Assembly: GCA_031551255.1 (NCBI GenBank)
Contig: JAVBNW010000126.1
Coordinates: forward strand, 1 to 57,856
DNA: 57,856 bases
Source of the DNA: JAVBNW01 sp031551255
Lineage (GTDB): Bacteria > Bacillota > Clostridia > Christensenellales > UBA1750
Direction of reading: 5' to 3'
Every line of letters starts with the position of its first letter. The stretch's first letter is position 1. The notes beneath the pieces were generated by a model. The model saw only the letters and a program-made list of their open reading frames with translations. It did not search any database and was not told the origin of the DNA. The position numbers and the translations under genes were made by a program. This document shows, one piece after another, positions 1 to 7,904 of the stretch.

Positions 1-570
1 TGTTGCGGCCGAGGGATTCCTGCTGCCCCTTGGTCACGGAGGTATTGAAGAGCTGAATGGTCTCCTGGCCGAGCGACTTGGAAAGGTCCTCAAGCGTCGT
101 CTTTTCCGAACCGCCGAGAAACAGCTTGGCGTCACAGTTGCCCGCGATGGTCTCGGCGTGGTCCTTATAGATGCCCTTGAGTTGCGATTGGGTTTGTAGC
201 ACGATGCAAGCCGACATCTCGCGGGAGCGGATGGCGGCGATAAGCTGTTCAAAGTTCGGGATTTTCCCGATGTTGGCAAACTCGTCGGCCAGCACCCGCA
301 CATGCACCGGGAGCCGGCCGCCCTCGCACTCGCCAGCCTTGTCGCACAGCAAGTTGAACATTTGGCTGTACATCATCGCCACGATGAAGTTAAACGTCGG
401 GTTCGTATCCGAGATGATGACGAACAGCGCCGTCTTTTCATCGCCATGGGTATCGAGCTTTAGCTCATCGTAGGACAACAAATCACGAACCGCCTGAATG
501 TCGAAGGGCGCGAGCCTCGCCACACAACTTATCAGGATGGACATGGCCGTCTTGCCAGTGGCGTGCCAGC
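1..570 (-). pseudogene. VirD4/TraG-type conjugative coupling protein, 5'-truncated fragment
   Basis: On the minus strand the reading frame carries the C-terminal half of a VirD4-like type IV coupling protein of the kind found in clostridial conjugative elements. Visible blocks in order are GKTAMSILISCVARLAPFDI, a stretch LLSYDELKLD, GGRLPVHVR, the Walker B region LADEFANIGKIPNFEQL, and GNCDAKLFLGGSEKTTLEDL. These ATPases couple relaxase-bound DNA to the secretion channel at the inner membrane. The gene runs off the left edge of the window (3' end missing). Family-like sequence stops at about position 565, so the N-terminal membrane anchor and Walker A region are absent; upstream sequence in the same frame (to a stop near 676) does not look like the family. 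I therefore call it a remnant cut by recombination. The coupling-protein identity is secure; the exact breakpoint is an estimate. Confidence 0.85.
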
Positions 571-926
571 AACTCGAAACGGCGACGGGCTGGATACGAG
601 AGTGCTGCATAGCCTCTTCACCGAGGGAAGCAAAGTGTATTTTGCACCAACAACGATAAGTCTGTATGTGCCCAGCTTACGGCCAACTCGTGCTCTTCGT
701 TCTGCACACACTCGCAAAACTATTCCCCCGTGTCGACGTTAAACGGGAAGGTACCCTTTGTAGAAGATATTGCTTTCAAGTCGCGTGTGGTGGCCGAGAA
801 CGACATGGTCAAACGCAATTACCAAACGCTCGATAACCCCTTGCTTAAGCTTTTTTATCTGGAGGTAGAGGTAGAGGAAGCCAATTATTTCGTTCAACTT
901 TCATTGAGGCGCTTATCTTTTATGAC
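571..926. other. Unassigned junction region between virD4 remnant and TIR gene
   Basis: About 350 bases with no recognisable gene. A 66-residue plus-strand reading frame from a GTG at 730 to 930 has no Shine-Dalgarno sequence that convinces me and I do not recognise the product. The stretch probably contains the recombination junction that removed the 5' half of the virD4 gene. Confidence 0.5.
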
Positions 927-2312
927 TTAAGATTTACCAGGTTCTTTTAGCGTTACCATTCGCGCATTTGTCGAGGTTATGAACCAATTCTGAATAAATT
1001 GCATGTCCATAAATTGTTGGTATAGCTCATTGACAGTCTCAGGGAGATGTAATTTTTGTTTCGCATATTTTATTCTTTCCTCTAAGTCATATATGCATTT
1101 TTCCGTCATAACAAAATTTTCAAATGATTGTGTGTGTTGTAACATACTGGAAAGATATCCGGTTGAATGATCTCCATTATTGAGCGGCTGCCCAAAAAAA
1201 TCTATTGGTGCATGCCATTGCCAGTCGACAGATTTAAAACCCTCTAACATATATTGATGAATTTTCCGGGGCATCCAGGCACTTTCCGAAGATAAGAACC
1301 ATAAAAGGCAATCTATTTCTGCATGAACTCGTGAAGCTATTTCCCCAGATATATAATTATTTACAATTTTTGTCGAGTCCAAATTCGCAAATTTTGGATG
1401 CCGCAAAGCATATCTGTATCCTGTATGCCATATTACATCCACGCCCTCCCAATCTTTCAGATACTCTGAATCTGCTTTTTCAAAATCATTTTCAAACGGT
1501 CCCCCAAATCCAGGAATCGTTAGCTGTGGTGCATATACTGCCAAAAGATCCGGTTCATTATGGCACACCTCCTCCAGTCCGGGAGAGTTTTTGATAAAAT
1601 CAAGGATCTCTTCCGGTCGCGATATTTGCGAAATATTTCTTTCTTTCCTTTTTAGTTGCCATGCCCATTGCATAGCTGCCCAAGCAATTTTTTGTTGTTT
1701 CAAAGATGGTTTCGCTATAGAAAACTCGCCACTCGTAATACTCATAACACCCAAAGTACCTGGGAGAGGAAAGCCCCAATATCTACTTCTATGATCCACC
1801 TCCGAAAAAGCTACAACATCAAGCCACCAGTCATCAGTGACTACCGGAGGATCAACACCATAATCTATTAAAATATCACGTGCAGCAAGTAACGTCGATC
1901 CTTCAGGTTTAACAATTTTGATTATCTCCGCCACAACATGTTCTATTCCTTCATGACTCATAAGCGCTTGCCTATCTGCTAATGAGGGCGAATATTCCAT
2001 AACCTCATCCCTGGAAATATCGTGCCATATAGGAATTATCATATTTGTTTTTGATCTGTTCAGCCGTTGAACTAAGCCGTCAAGTTCCCATTGCGTCCAT
2101 TCTTTTTTAAAGAAGGCGTTACTCAAAACAACAATCCCATATCGCGATTTTGCAATGCCTATGTCAATTGATCTGCGGATGCTGTCACCAGGTTTCAATG
2201 AGAATGCATCATACCAAACCTCAACATGATTGTCACGCAGCATCTTTGCAAGTGGTCCAACAAAATCTTTTTTATCTTCATTTGCATGACTAATAAAAAT
2301 ATCATGTATCAT
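927..2312 (-). CDS. TIR-domain protein with unrecognised C-terminal domain (461 aa), probable defence effector
   Basis: Residues about 1-130 form a bacterial TIR domain: the opening strand HDIFISHANEDK, the BB-loop region WYDAFSLKPGDSIRRSID, and the block WTQWELDGL, whose glutamate (about E76) sits where TIR NADases keep their catalytic Glu. Many bacterial TIR proteins hydrolyse NAD+ or make cyclic ADP-ribose signals in antiphage defence; that activity is inferred here, not shown. Residues about 150-461 are rich in Trp, Asp and His (for example DDWWLDVVAFSEVDH and DWQWHAPIDFFGQ) and I do not recognise a family. No signal peptide or membrane segment is visible. The gene is clearly AT-richer than the chromosomal genes to its right and is preceded by a very AT-rich leader (2313-2400), consistent with horizontal acquisition. 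It lies next to a conjugative-element remnant and has no obvious partner gene. Confidence 0.85.
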   Translation of the reverse strand: MIHDIFISHANEDKKDFVGPLAKMLRDNHVEVWYDAFSLKPGDSIRRSIDIGIAKSRYGIVVLSNAFFKKEWTQWELDGLVQRLNRSKTNMIIPIWHDISRDEVMEYSPSLADRQALMSHEGIEHVVAEIIKIVKPEGSTLLAARDILIDYGVDPPVVTDDWWLDVVAFSEVDHRSRYWGFPLPGTLGVMSITSGEFSIAKPSLKQQKIAWAAMQWAWQLKRKERNISQISRPEEILDFIKNSPGLEEVCHNEPDLLAVYAPQLTIPGFGGPFENDFEKADSEYLKDWEGVDVIWHTGYRYALRHPKFANLDSTKIVNNYISGEIASRVHAEIDCLLWFLSSESAWMPRKIHQYMLEGFKSVDWQWHAPIDFFGQPLNNGDHSTGYLSSMLQHTQSFENFVMTEKCIYDLEERIKYAKQKLHLPETVNELYQQFMDMQFIQNWFITSTNARMVTLKEPGKS

Positions 2313-3369
2313 TTTTTATTCCTTTATATTTTTATTTATTGCAACAACATTTAATTAAACGAAATCATTAGCCGGTAGGAAATTTTTTATTTTAAAAACG
2401 TTTTTGTATATCTGACCGGCAGAAATAAAAGGTGCTGCCCTTGCGCACTTAGATGTAATGTATAAAATCATAGACTGAGTTTAACCGTCAAAACTGACGG
2501 TTCAGGCTTTCTTTTACCGTAATATAGGACTTTCTCAATCGAAAATATATATCACCACTCGCGAATAGGGTACAAGTGAAAGGACTTTCTTTGCCATTAC
2601 GCCGGATGATACGGCGAAGAATGAAAAATGTAGAACGCCACGCTGTCGTGCGCGCTGCACGGCGCAACCTCGAAACTCCGGAATGAAGCTTTTCTCGTCG
2701 CATGCCGCGTATACTCCACACGCGAAGCGGATCTTGCAATCGCTCCTACGAAACGCCCCGATTTCCGGATCGGCCTTGGGTACCGTAGCCCGGCGGGAGC
2801 CATCCGAACCCACCTGAAGCGGCTGCTTTCGGCCTGTTCCGCGTTGTCGTCGGTTGGCGCAGCCCGGCTATGCCCCTCCGTCGCCTTGAAACAGTCTCAA
2901 ACTGGGCCGCTTCAGTTCGGAGAGTTTCAGTGGCAGCGGCGTATCAGTTGCGCGGCATCGCCGCGTGGACATAGTGGCCTTAGGCAAGCGGCATTAGCAA
3001 TGCATGGATGCACTGCCGCGCCGCTGAAACCGGGTTCGGATAGCTCCCGACAGGCTACGGCAGCGAAATTCGAACCTATGTGCAACCCTGTCAGCCTTCA
3101 TCTCCTCGCTCAGCTGCTCCTTCCGTGGCTGCTCCGCCCGTAGAATCGCCGCTTTTGATGTCGAGGACGATTTGCGCAACTTGCCGCCCAGAACAAACAC
3201 ACCTCACTGCATACCAGCATTCCTCGGCAGAGTCAGGAAATCGAAGTCTCCATAAATGCAAAAAACTAAGCGCGTTGAGCGAGCGCGGCCACGATGTAGC
3301 GATTGGCCTGCGGGGTTTCAAGCTCCTTGGCATTTCGCCGGACTTCTCTTGATGTTTTAGCCGCATAAA
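2313..3369. other. Gene-free region upstream of the TIR gene and downstream of the transporter operon
   Basis: About 1 kb without a supportable gene. The first 90 bases are AT-rich and probably hold the TIR-gene promoter. The rest switches to high GC and contains only mutually overlapping short frames without ribosome binding sites. A perfect 8-bp hairpin (AACCGTCA, loop AAAC, TGACGGTT) lies at 2483-2502, followed by a T-rich stretch on the plus strand, but there is no plus-strand gene before it. The GC shift near 2600 may mark the boundary between mobile and chromosomal DNA. Confidence 0.4.
2483..2516 (+). terminator. Orphan terminator-like hairpin
   Basis: AACCGTCA-AAAC-TGACGGTT is a perfect 8-bp stem with a 4-base loop, followed on the plus strand by CAGGCTTTCTTTT. 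It has the shape of an intrinsic terminator but no plus-strand gene precedes it, so its role is unclear; it may be left over from a lost gene. Confidence 0.35.
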
Positions 3370-3422
3370 GCTGCAATATAATAGTAAGGAAGCGTCGGCG
3401 TCTTATCGACACCGACACTTCC
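3370..3422 (-). terminator. Intrinsic terminator of the lplB-lplC-lplA operon
   Basis: On the minus strand the stem GGAAGTGTCGGTGTC pairs with GACGCCGACGCTTCC across the loop GATAA (two G-T wobbles) and is followed by the T-rich tail TTACTATTATATT. It begins about 20 bases after the stop codon of the solute-binding-protein gene, as expected for the end of this operon. Confidence 0.85.
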
Positions 3423-3442
3423 TTCGGTTTCTTAAGCTGAAT

Positions 3443-5038
3443 TTACTTCATGCGCGCCGCATACGCTTCCGCCTGCTTCTGGCACTCGGCGTAGTACTCG
3501 TCAAGGCCCGCATCCTTGAGCTTCTGGATGTACTCCTTGATGGTGGCCTCGGGGTTGTCGAACGCGCCCAAGGTCAAAGGACGATAGTACTGCACGGACA
3601 GGTTTTCCATGACGGCTTCGATGTTCTTCACGTTCGTCGCGTCGATCGCGAAGCCCAGCAGATAGTAGTTATCCGTGTGGCTGTCGTACATATCCTTCTC
3701 GATGATGTTGTAGCTCTCGGCGCGGTTGGCCGCGATGCGCTGGAACTCGGTCTGCCAACCCCACTGGCAACTGCCGTTGGCGGGGAAGTTCTTCGCGGCA
3801 GGCAGCGCATTGTACTTGTCGTCGCCGACAGCTTCCCAGTGCGTGCCCTCGATGCCGTAGTTGGTCAGATCCCACAACTCCTTCTCGCAGCGCAGGAGTT
3901 CCTGCACCATCAGGCAGCGCTCCCAGTTCTGGGAGGTGGGGCTGATCGCGACGCCATCGCGGTACGCGGTGGGGTAAGCGGCAGCGCCCGGCGCGGGATC
4001 GACGATCTCGGGCTTCCACTCGGGATGCTCATCCATGACGGTGTTGTAGGCGTTGAGGATGTTCACGTTCCACGCGAAGACGGCGGACTTCCCGGCGATA
4101 AACGCCTCGCCGCTGCTTGAGGAGTTCTTCTTGGAGGCCGCGTCGCTGGGGATGACGCCCTTATCGCGGAAGTCCTTCATCAGGTTCGCGAATTCGAGGA
4201 AGCGCTCATCTTCGAGCATCAGCGACAACGTCTGGCTGGGATCGGTAATGTCGCACTGCACGTAGGCAGGCGTGAAAGTAGCCAGGTTGTTGGGCTGGTG
4301 GTAGAGGACGGACTGAATCATGCTGCCCGACTCTTCGCACTGATAAGGCACGATGCCTTTTTCCTTCTCGGCGATGGTGTAGAGGTATTCCTTGAAGGTG
4401 TCCAGGCTGTTGACCTCGGGCAGGTCGTACTTCTCGCGCAAGTCGCCTCTGATCAGCACGACGGTCTTGCTATCGTACGCGCGGCCGCTCTTGGGGAAGG
4501 TATAGACCTTGCCGTTGACGGCGACCTGCTTCCAGGCGATATCGGGAACCTGCTCGTAGGCGCCCGGCGCGTAGGTCTTAAACATATCCTCGGTGAGCTC
4601 CATAAAGGCGTTTTTCGTAGCCAGCACCTGGTAGACCGGAGTGGTCCAAAAAGCGGTGTAGCACTGGTCGAAGCTCTCGCCCGCGGCGAAGAGCAGCTGA
4701 TACTTGGTGGTGGCGTCGCTCCACGGAATGTAGTTGATATCCAACGTGGTGTTGATCTTCTCTTTGAGGGTCTCATTGAGCTTGCCGTACACCATGTCGT
4801 TATCCACAGGGGTGTCACCCAGCAGCCAGGTCATCAACGCGACTTCCTTGGTAAGGTCGATGCCGCCGGGGGTGTCGCTCTGGGCGGCGGCGGTCGTTGC
4901 CGCCGCAGGGACGTCGGATTTCGCCGCGGCCTGCGAGGTCGCAACGGCGGCCGGGGACGATGCGCCGGGCGTGCCGCAGGCCGTCAGCGCGAGCAGCAAT
5001 ACCAGAGCGATCGCAGTTAATTTGAATGGTCGACTCAT
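3443..5038 (-). CDS. Sugar ABC transporter solute-binding lipoprotein (LplA type)
   Basis: A 531-residue extracellular solute-binding protein of the large LplA class, which captures oligosaccharides or uronides for ABC uptake. The N-terminus is a lipoprotein signal: hydrophobic core ALVLLLALTAC with the lipobox cysteine at residue 21, followed by a Ser/Ala/Thr-rich linker (about 22-57) typical of Gram-positive lipoproteins. The mature part has the usual length and features such as LFAAGESFDQCYT and a Trp/Tyr-rich ligand-binding region. The ATG is preceded by AAGGAGGAAAGATC, an excellent ribosome binding site. It is the last gene of a three-gene operon with two permeases, and no ATPase gene is nearby; a shared MsmX-type ATPase elsewhere is the usual solution for this family. 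The substrate cannot be read from sequence. Confidence 0.95.
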   Translation of the reverse strand: MSRPFKLTAIALVLLLALTACGTPGASSPAAVATSQAAAKSDVPAAATTAAAQSDTPGGIDLTKEVALMTWLLGDTPVDNDMVYGKLNETLKEKINTTLDINYIPWSDATTKYQLLFAAGESFDQCYTAFWTTPVYQVLATKNAFMELTEDMFKTYAPGAYEQVPDIAWKQVAVNGKVYTFPKSGRAYDSKTVVLIRGDLREKYDLPEVNSLDTFKEYLYTIAEKEKGIVPYQCEESGSMIQSVLYHQPNNLATFTPAYVQCDITDPSQTLSLMLEDERFLEFANLMKDFRDKGVIPSDAASKKNSSSSGEAFIAGKSAVFAWNVNILNAYNTVMDEHPEWKPEIVDPAPGAAAYPTAYRDGVAISPTSQNWERCLMVQELLRCEKELWDLTNYGIEGTHWEAVGDDKYNALPAAKNFPANGSCQWGWQTEFQRIAANRAESYNIIEKDMYDSHTDNYYLLGFAIDATNVKNIEAVMENLSVQYYRPLTLGAFDNPEATIKEYIQKLKDAGLDEYYAECQKQAEAYAARMK

Positions 5039-5118
5039 GATCTTTCCTCCTTATGTTTGCCATATACGCCTATATTTTCGGCGAACGCCGCCGATTGGGA
5101 ACGTGACGCGCCCCGCGC

Positions 5119-6006
5119 TCAGCCCTTCACCGCGCCGATGGTCAGGCCCTTGACGAAGTAGCGCTGCACGAAGGGATAGAGCAGCAGAATCGGCCCCGTC
5201 GCAACGACGGCCATCGCGTTCTTCAGCGTTTCCGTGGGCAGTGCGCCCACGTTGACGTTTGCGCCCTTGGAGATGGCCATCTTCATGCCCTCGACCGAGC
5301 TGAGCATCCTATACAGCGAGTATTGCAGGCTGTAAAGTTCCTGTTTGGAGATGAACATCATCGAAAGATACCAGTCGTTCCAATAGTTCAGGGCCACGAA
5401 CAGGCAAATCGTCACCAGCGCCGGCACGGCAAGCGGCAACGTTAGCTGGAAGTAGATCCGAAAATCTCCCGCGCCGTCGATGCGCGCGGACTCGGCGATG
5501 GCATCGGGGATGCTGCTCATGAACGAACGCAGGATGATTAAGTAAAATACGTTGAGCATGTGCGGCAAAATGAGCGCCAGGATGTTGTTTTTCATCTTCA
5601 GCACGGATACCATCAGAATATACCACGGCACTACGCCGCCGCTGAAGAGCGTGGTGAAGAAGAAGTAAAACGAAAACTTGTTGCGCCACGCGAATCTACG
5701 GCAGGAGAGCGCGTAGCCCGCCATGGACATGAACAAAAGCGAGAGGAACGTGCCCACCACGGTTACGAAAATCGTTACGCCGTAAGAGCGTATGATGGAA
5801 TCCGGCGATTTGAACACGATGTCGTACGCCGCCATCGAAAACCCGCGCGGCAAAAGCCCGTAGCCGCTACGCATGATCTCCATCTCGTCGGAGAACGACG
5901 CGGAGATGAGCATGACGAAGGGAAACAGACACAAAAGCGCGGCGATGGTAATAAATCCGTAGCTGATGACGTTGAACAGCGCCCGATCCGCTGAAATCTT
6001 TCTCAT
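5119..6006 (-). CDS. Carbohydrate ABC transporter permease (LplC/YtcP type)
   Basis: A 295-residue inner-membrane permease with six predicted hydrophobic segments. It carries the permease signature that contacts the ATPase, ESARIDGAGDFRIYFQLTLP (the EAA loop), at about residues 180-200, and the C-terminus QRYFVKGLTIGAVKG typical of LplC/YtcP/CUT1 partners. It starts with MRKISADRALFN; upstream on the minus strand lies AAGGGGGGACGGCAGT, a usable ribosome binding site. It sits 21 bases downstream of the other permease gene and about 80 bases upstream of the lipoprotein gene, so the three are almost certainly co-transcribed. Confidence 0.95.
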   Translation of the reverse strand: MRKISADRALFNVISYGFITIAALLCLFPFVMLISASFSDEMEIMRSGYGLLPRGFSMAAYDIVFKSPDSIIRSYGVTIFVTVVGTFLSLLFMSMAGYALSCRRFAWRNKFSFYFFFTTLFSGGVVPWYILMVSVLKMKNNILALILPHMLNVFYLIILRSFMSSIPDAIAESARIDGAGDFRIYFQLTLPLAVPALVTICLFVALNYWNDWYLSMMFISKQELYSLQYSLYRMLSSVEGMKMAISKGANVNVGALPTETLKNAMAVVATGPILLLYPFVQRYFVKGLTIGAVKG

Positions 6007-6027
6007 ACTGCCGTCCCCCCTTCCACT

Positions 6028-6960
6028 CTAAAACAGCGCATAATCTGCGTTGACCTTTTTAACGACCGCGTTCACGGTTAGAATCAGCGCAAAGCCCAGC
6101 ACCGACTGATACATGCCCGAGGCCGCCGCCATGCCATAGTCGCTGTTGGTTAAAAGCGAGCGGATTACGTACGTATCGATCACGTCAGTGGTGGGAAAGA
6201 GCAGGCCGTTGTTGCCGGTGAGCTGGTAAAACATTTGAAAATCTCCGCGGAAGATCTGCCCAAAGCTCAGCAACATGAGCGTGATAATCGTAGGCACAAG
6301 GCTTGGGATGGTGATGTGGCGGATCAGCTGAAATACGTTCGCGCCGTCGATCATGCCCGCCTCGTATAATTCCGGGTTGATGCCGGTGATCGCCGCCAAA
6401 TAGATGACCGACCCGTACCCAAGCCACTTCCAGGCCTGCACGAATACGATCAGGAACGGCCATAGGTTGGGGGTGCCGTAGGCATCCGGCCGCGCGAAGC
6501 CCATGGCCTGCATCATGTTGGGGAGCATGCCTTGATCCCGGTTTAGAATGTCGTACATAAAGCCGCCTACCAGCACCCACGATATAAAGTAAGGCAAAAA
6601 CATGAGCGACTGCGTAAATTTTTTATAGCGTATGCGCCGCATCTCCGAAAGGCAGATGGCGGCAAAGAGCTGCAGAGCGTTGCCGATGAAGATAAAGGCC
6701 AGATTGTATAAAATCGTATTGCGCGTCACTTGAAAGGCCGCGCCGCCGATAAAGAAGAACTTGAAGTTCGTAATTCCGTTCCATGGGCTGCCGAATATGC
6801 CCGCTTGGAAGTCGTATTCTTTGAAGGCCAGGATAATCCCCGCCATGGGAATGTATGAAAAAACGAAAAAGAAGATCGCCGCAGGCGCGAGCATCACCAG
6901 CAGCGCCCGGTAATCCTTCAGCTGACGGAAGAACGAGGTTTTCATTTGCGCACAACCCAT
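6028..6960 (-). CDS. Carbohydrate ABC transporter permease (LplB/YteP type)
   Basis: About 310 residues. The true protein begins near MGCAQMKTSFFRQLKDYRALLVMLAPA; the frame stays open a further 360 bases upstream (to 7317), but that extension is basic and low-complexity and unlike any LplB, so I reject it. Six membrane segments and the EAA-loop motif EAGMIDGANVFQLIRHITIP are clear. An alternative ATG is at 6945 (MKTSFF); neither start has a strong ribosome binding site, the best purine-rich stretch being GGTGGATGGG. It is the first transporter gene after the regulator genes yesN-yesM, from which it is separated by a 0.94-kb structured intergenic region that may act as a leader. Confidence 0.92.
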   Translation of the reverse strand: MGCAQMKTSFFRQLKDYRALLVMLAPAAIFFFVFSYIPMAGIILAFKEYDFQAGIFGSPWNGITNFKFFFIGGAAFQVTRNTILYNLAFIFIGNALQLFAAICLSEMRRIRYKKFTQSLMFLPYFISWVLVGGFMYDILNRDQGMLPNMMQAMGFARPDAYGTPNLWPFLIVFVQAWKWLGYGSVIYLAAITGINPELYEAGMIDGANVFQLIRHITIPSLVPTIITLMLLSFGQIFRGDFQMFYQLTGNNGLLFPTTDVIDTYVIRSLLTNSDYGMAAASGMYQSVLGFALILTVNAVVKKVNADYALF

Positions 6961-7229
6961 CCACCGTTTTGTAAATTTTTTGTCTATGTTTCGTGTACAT
7001 AGTAGCATTATTTGATGTAGAAAGAACCGGATAATTTTCGGATGTATCCGGACAATTTTTGGGAAAGAGGCGCCGACAACCTGCAATGGGCCTCTTGCGA
7101 AGCGGAAATCAGTAGCAAGGCGAGTGAAAGCGGCGCCAGGCGAAGGGGCGACGACGACGCATCGCGCCGTTTCGCCGCTCCTATGTCGCGTTCTAAATTT
7201 TCGCAAGAGGTTAAATGTGCCCGTATAAA

Positions 7230-7255
7230 GGGAGCCGGCATAAATGCCGACTCCC
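7230..7255. repeat. Hairpin repeat copy A (12-bp stem, shared core with 7802-7849)
   Basis: GGGAGCCGGCAT-AA-ATGCCGACTCCC forms a 12-bp stem with a single mismatch on the plus strand (a G-T wobble on the minus strand). Its 24-base core and about 30 bases of flanking sequence recur at 7802-7849. On the minus strand the core encodes Gly-Val-Gly-Ile-Tyr-Ala-Gly-Ser and follows a hydrophobic run FILGFVIRL. Confidence 0.7.
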
Positions 7256-7350
7256 AGCCTGATGACAAAGCCAAGAATGAAAAAGAAAAGTGCAGGGAAC
7301 GGAAAAAAGCATTGCATTTTGCGGTTCTTCTTGGGGCGCGGGGCCTGCCT

Positions 7351-7623
7351 CAGTTCGCGAATACCGGCGCTAGCCTCCTAAGATCGGCTACCACCGGTCG
7401 CTCACTGCCCCTTCCCCCTCGCTGTTTTCGTGCACCGCACGCGCTCGGTGTCGGGCCCCCGCATAAAAGAGCCGGAGGGTGGCCGGAGCCGTGCGCGCCG
7501 AAGGCGCAAACCGGCACGACGCAAGGCCAGCCGGGGCCCCCGACAAACCGAAGGTTTGGTGGGGGTGGAGTAGCGACCCGCGGCAATCGACCTTAGGAGA
7601 TTGCCGCGGGTATTCGCGAACTG
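7351..7623. other. Structured 273-bp element bounded by a perfect 15-bp inverted repeat
   Basis: CAGTTCGCGAATACC at 7351-7365 is the exact reverse complement of GGTATTCGCGAACTG at 7609-7623. Inside lie a perfect 12-bp hairpin (7577-7610, CCCGCGGCAATC with a 10-base loop), two short hairpins that share a GAA loop closed by C-G (GCGCCGAAGGCGC near 7495-7507 and AAACCGAAGGTTT near 7545-7557), and GC-rich self-complementary segments around 7450 and 7535. No protein frame in it is convincing. It could be a folded non-coding RNA, a leader upstream of the minus-strand permease gene, or a small non-autonomous mobile element. The repeats and stems are read directly; the interpretation is open. Confidence 0.55.
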
Positions 7624-7801
7624 CGAGAATGTACGGCCGCAGGCTCATACCGGCTAGCATGCAAGTCCGGCCGGAAATGACGCAAGACGTGGTGTTTCGT
7701 AGCGAAAGGCCTTTTCGGAGCGCCGCGTTGCGCGATGCCGGATTGCTTCATCTTTCGATGCTTTCAAGCAGTCCGGCGCGCACGAGCCACTTCAAGGACT
7801 T

Positions 7802-7849
7802 GGCATCGGTATAGGAGCCGGCATAAATGCCGACTCCTATACCGATGCC
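7802..7849. repeat. Long hairpin repeat copy B (23-bp stem) after yesM
   Basis: A 23-bp stem (7802-7824 with 7827-7849) with a 2-base loop and one mismatch, sharing its core GGAGCCGGCATAAATGCC with copy A at 7230. It lies about 55 bases beyond the minus-strand yesM stop codon and could end or stabilise that transcript, although no T-run follows. It also encodes the same Gly-Val-Gly-Ile-Tyr-Ala-Gly-Ser peptide on the minus strand inside a hydrophobic frame (7748-7936). Confidence 0.7.
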
Positions 7850-7904
7850 AAGGGCAAGAATGAAAGGCACGGCGCAAGAAATGGAAAATGCCGCTCGTAT
7901 GAGC

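Noticed and set aside
2488..3366. Several overlapping short frames on both strands
   Set aside because: They mutually overlap, are rich in Arg/Ser/Ala, and lack start signals; typical of non-coding GC-rich DNA.
4298..5020. 240-residue plus-strand frame inside the solute-binding protein gene
   Set aside because: Antisense shadow; no ribosome binding site and low-complexity composition, while the minus strand has a lipoprotein signal and family features.
6961..7317. N-terminal extension of the LplB permease frame up to 7317
   Set aside because: The extension is basic and low-complexity, unlike any permease N-terminus, and overlaps the hairpin repeat; the protein proper begins at 6960 or 6945.
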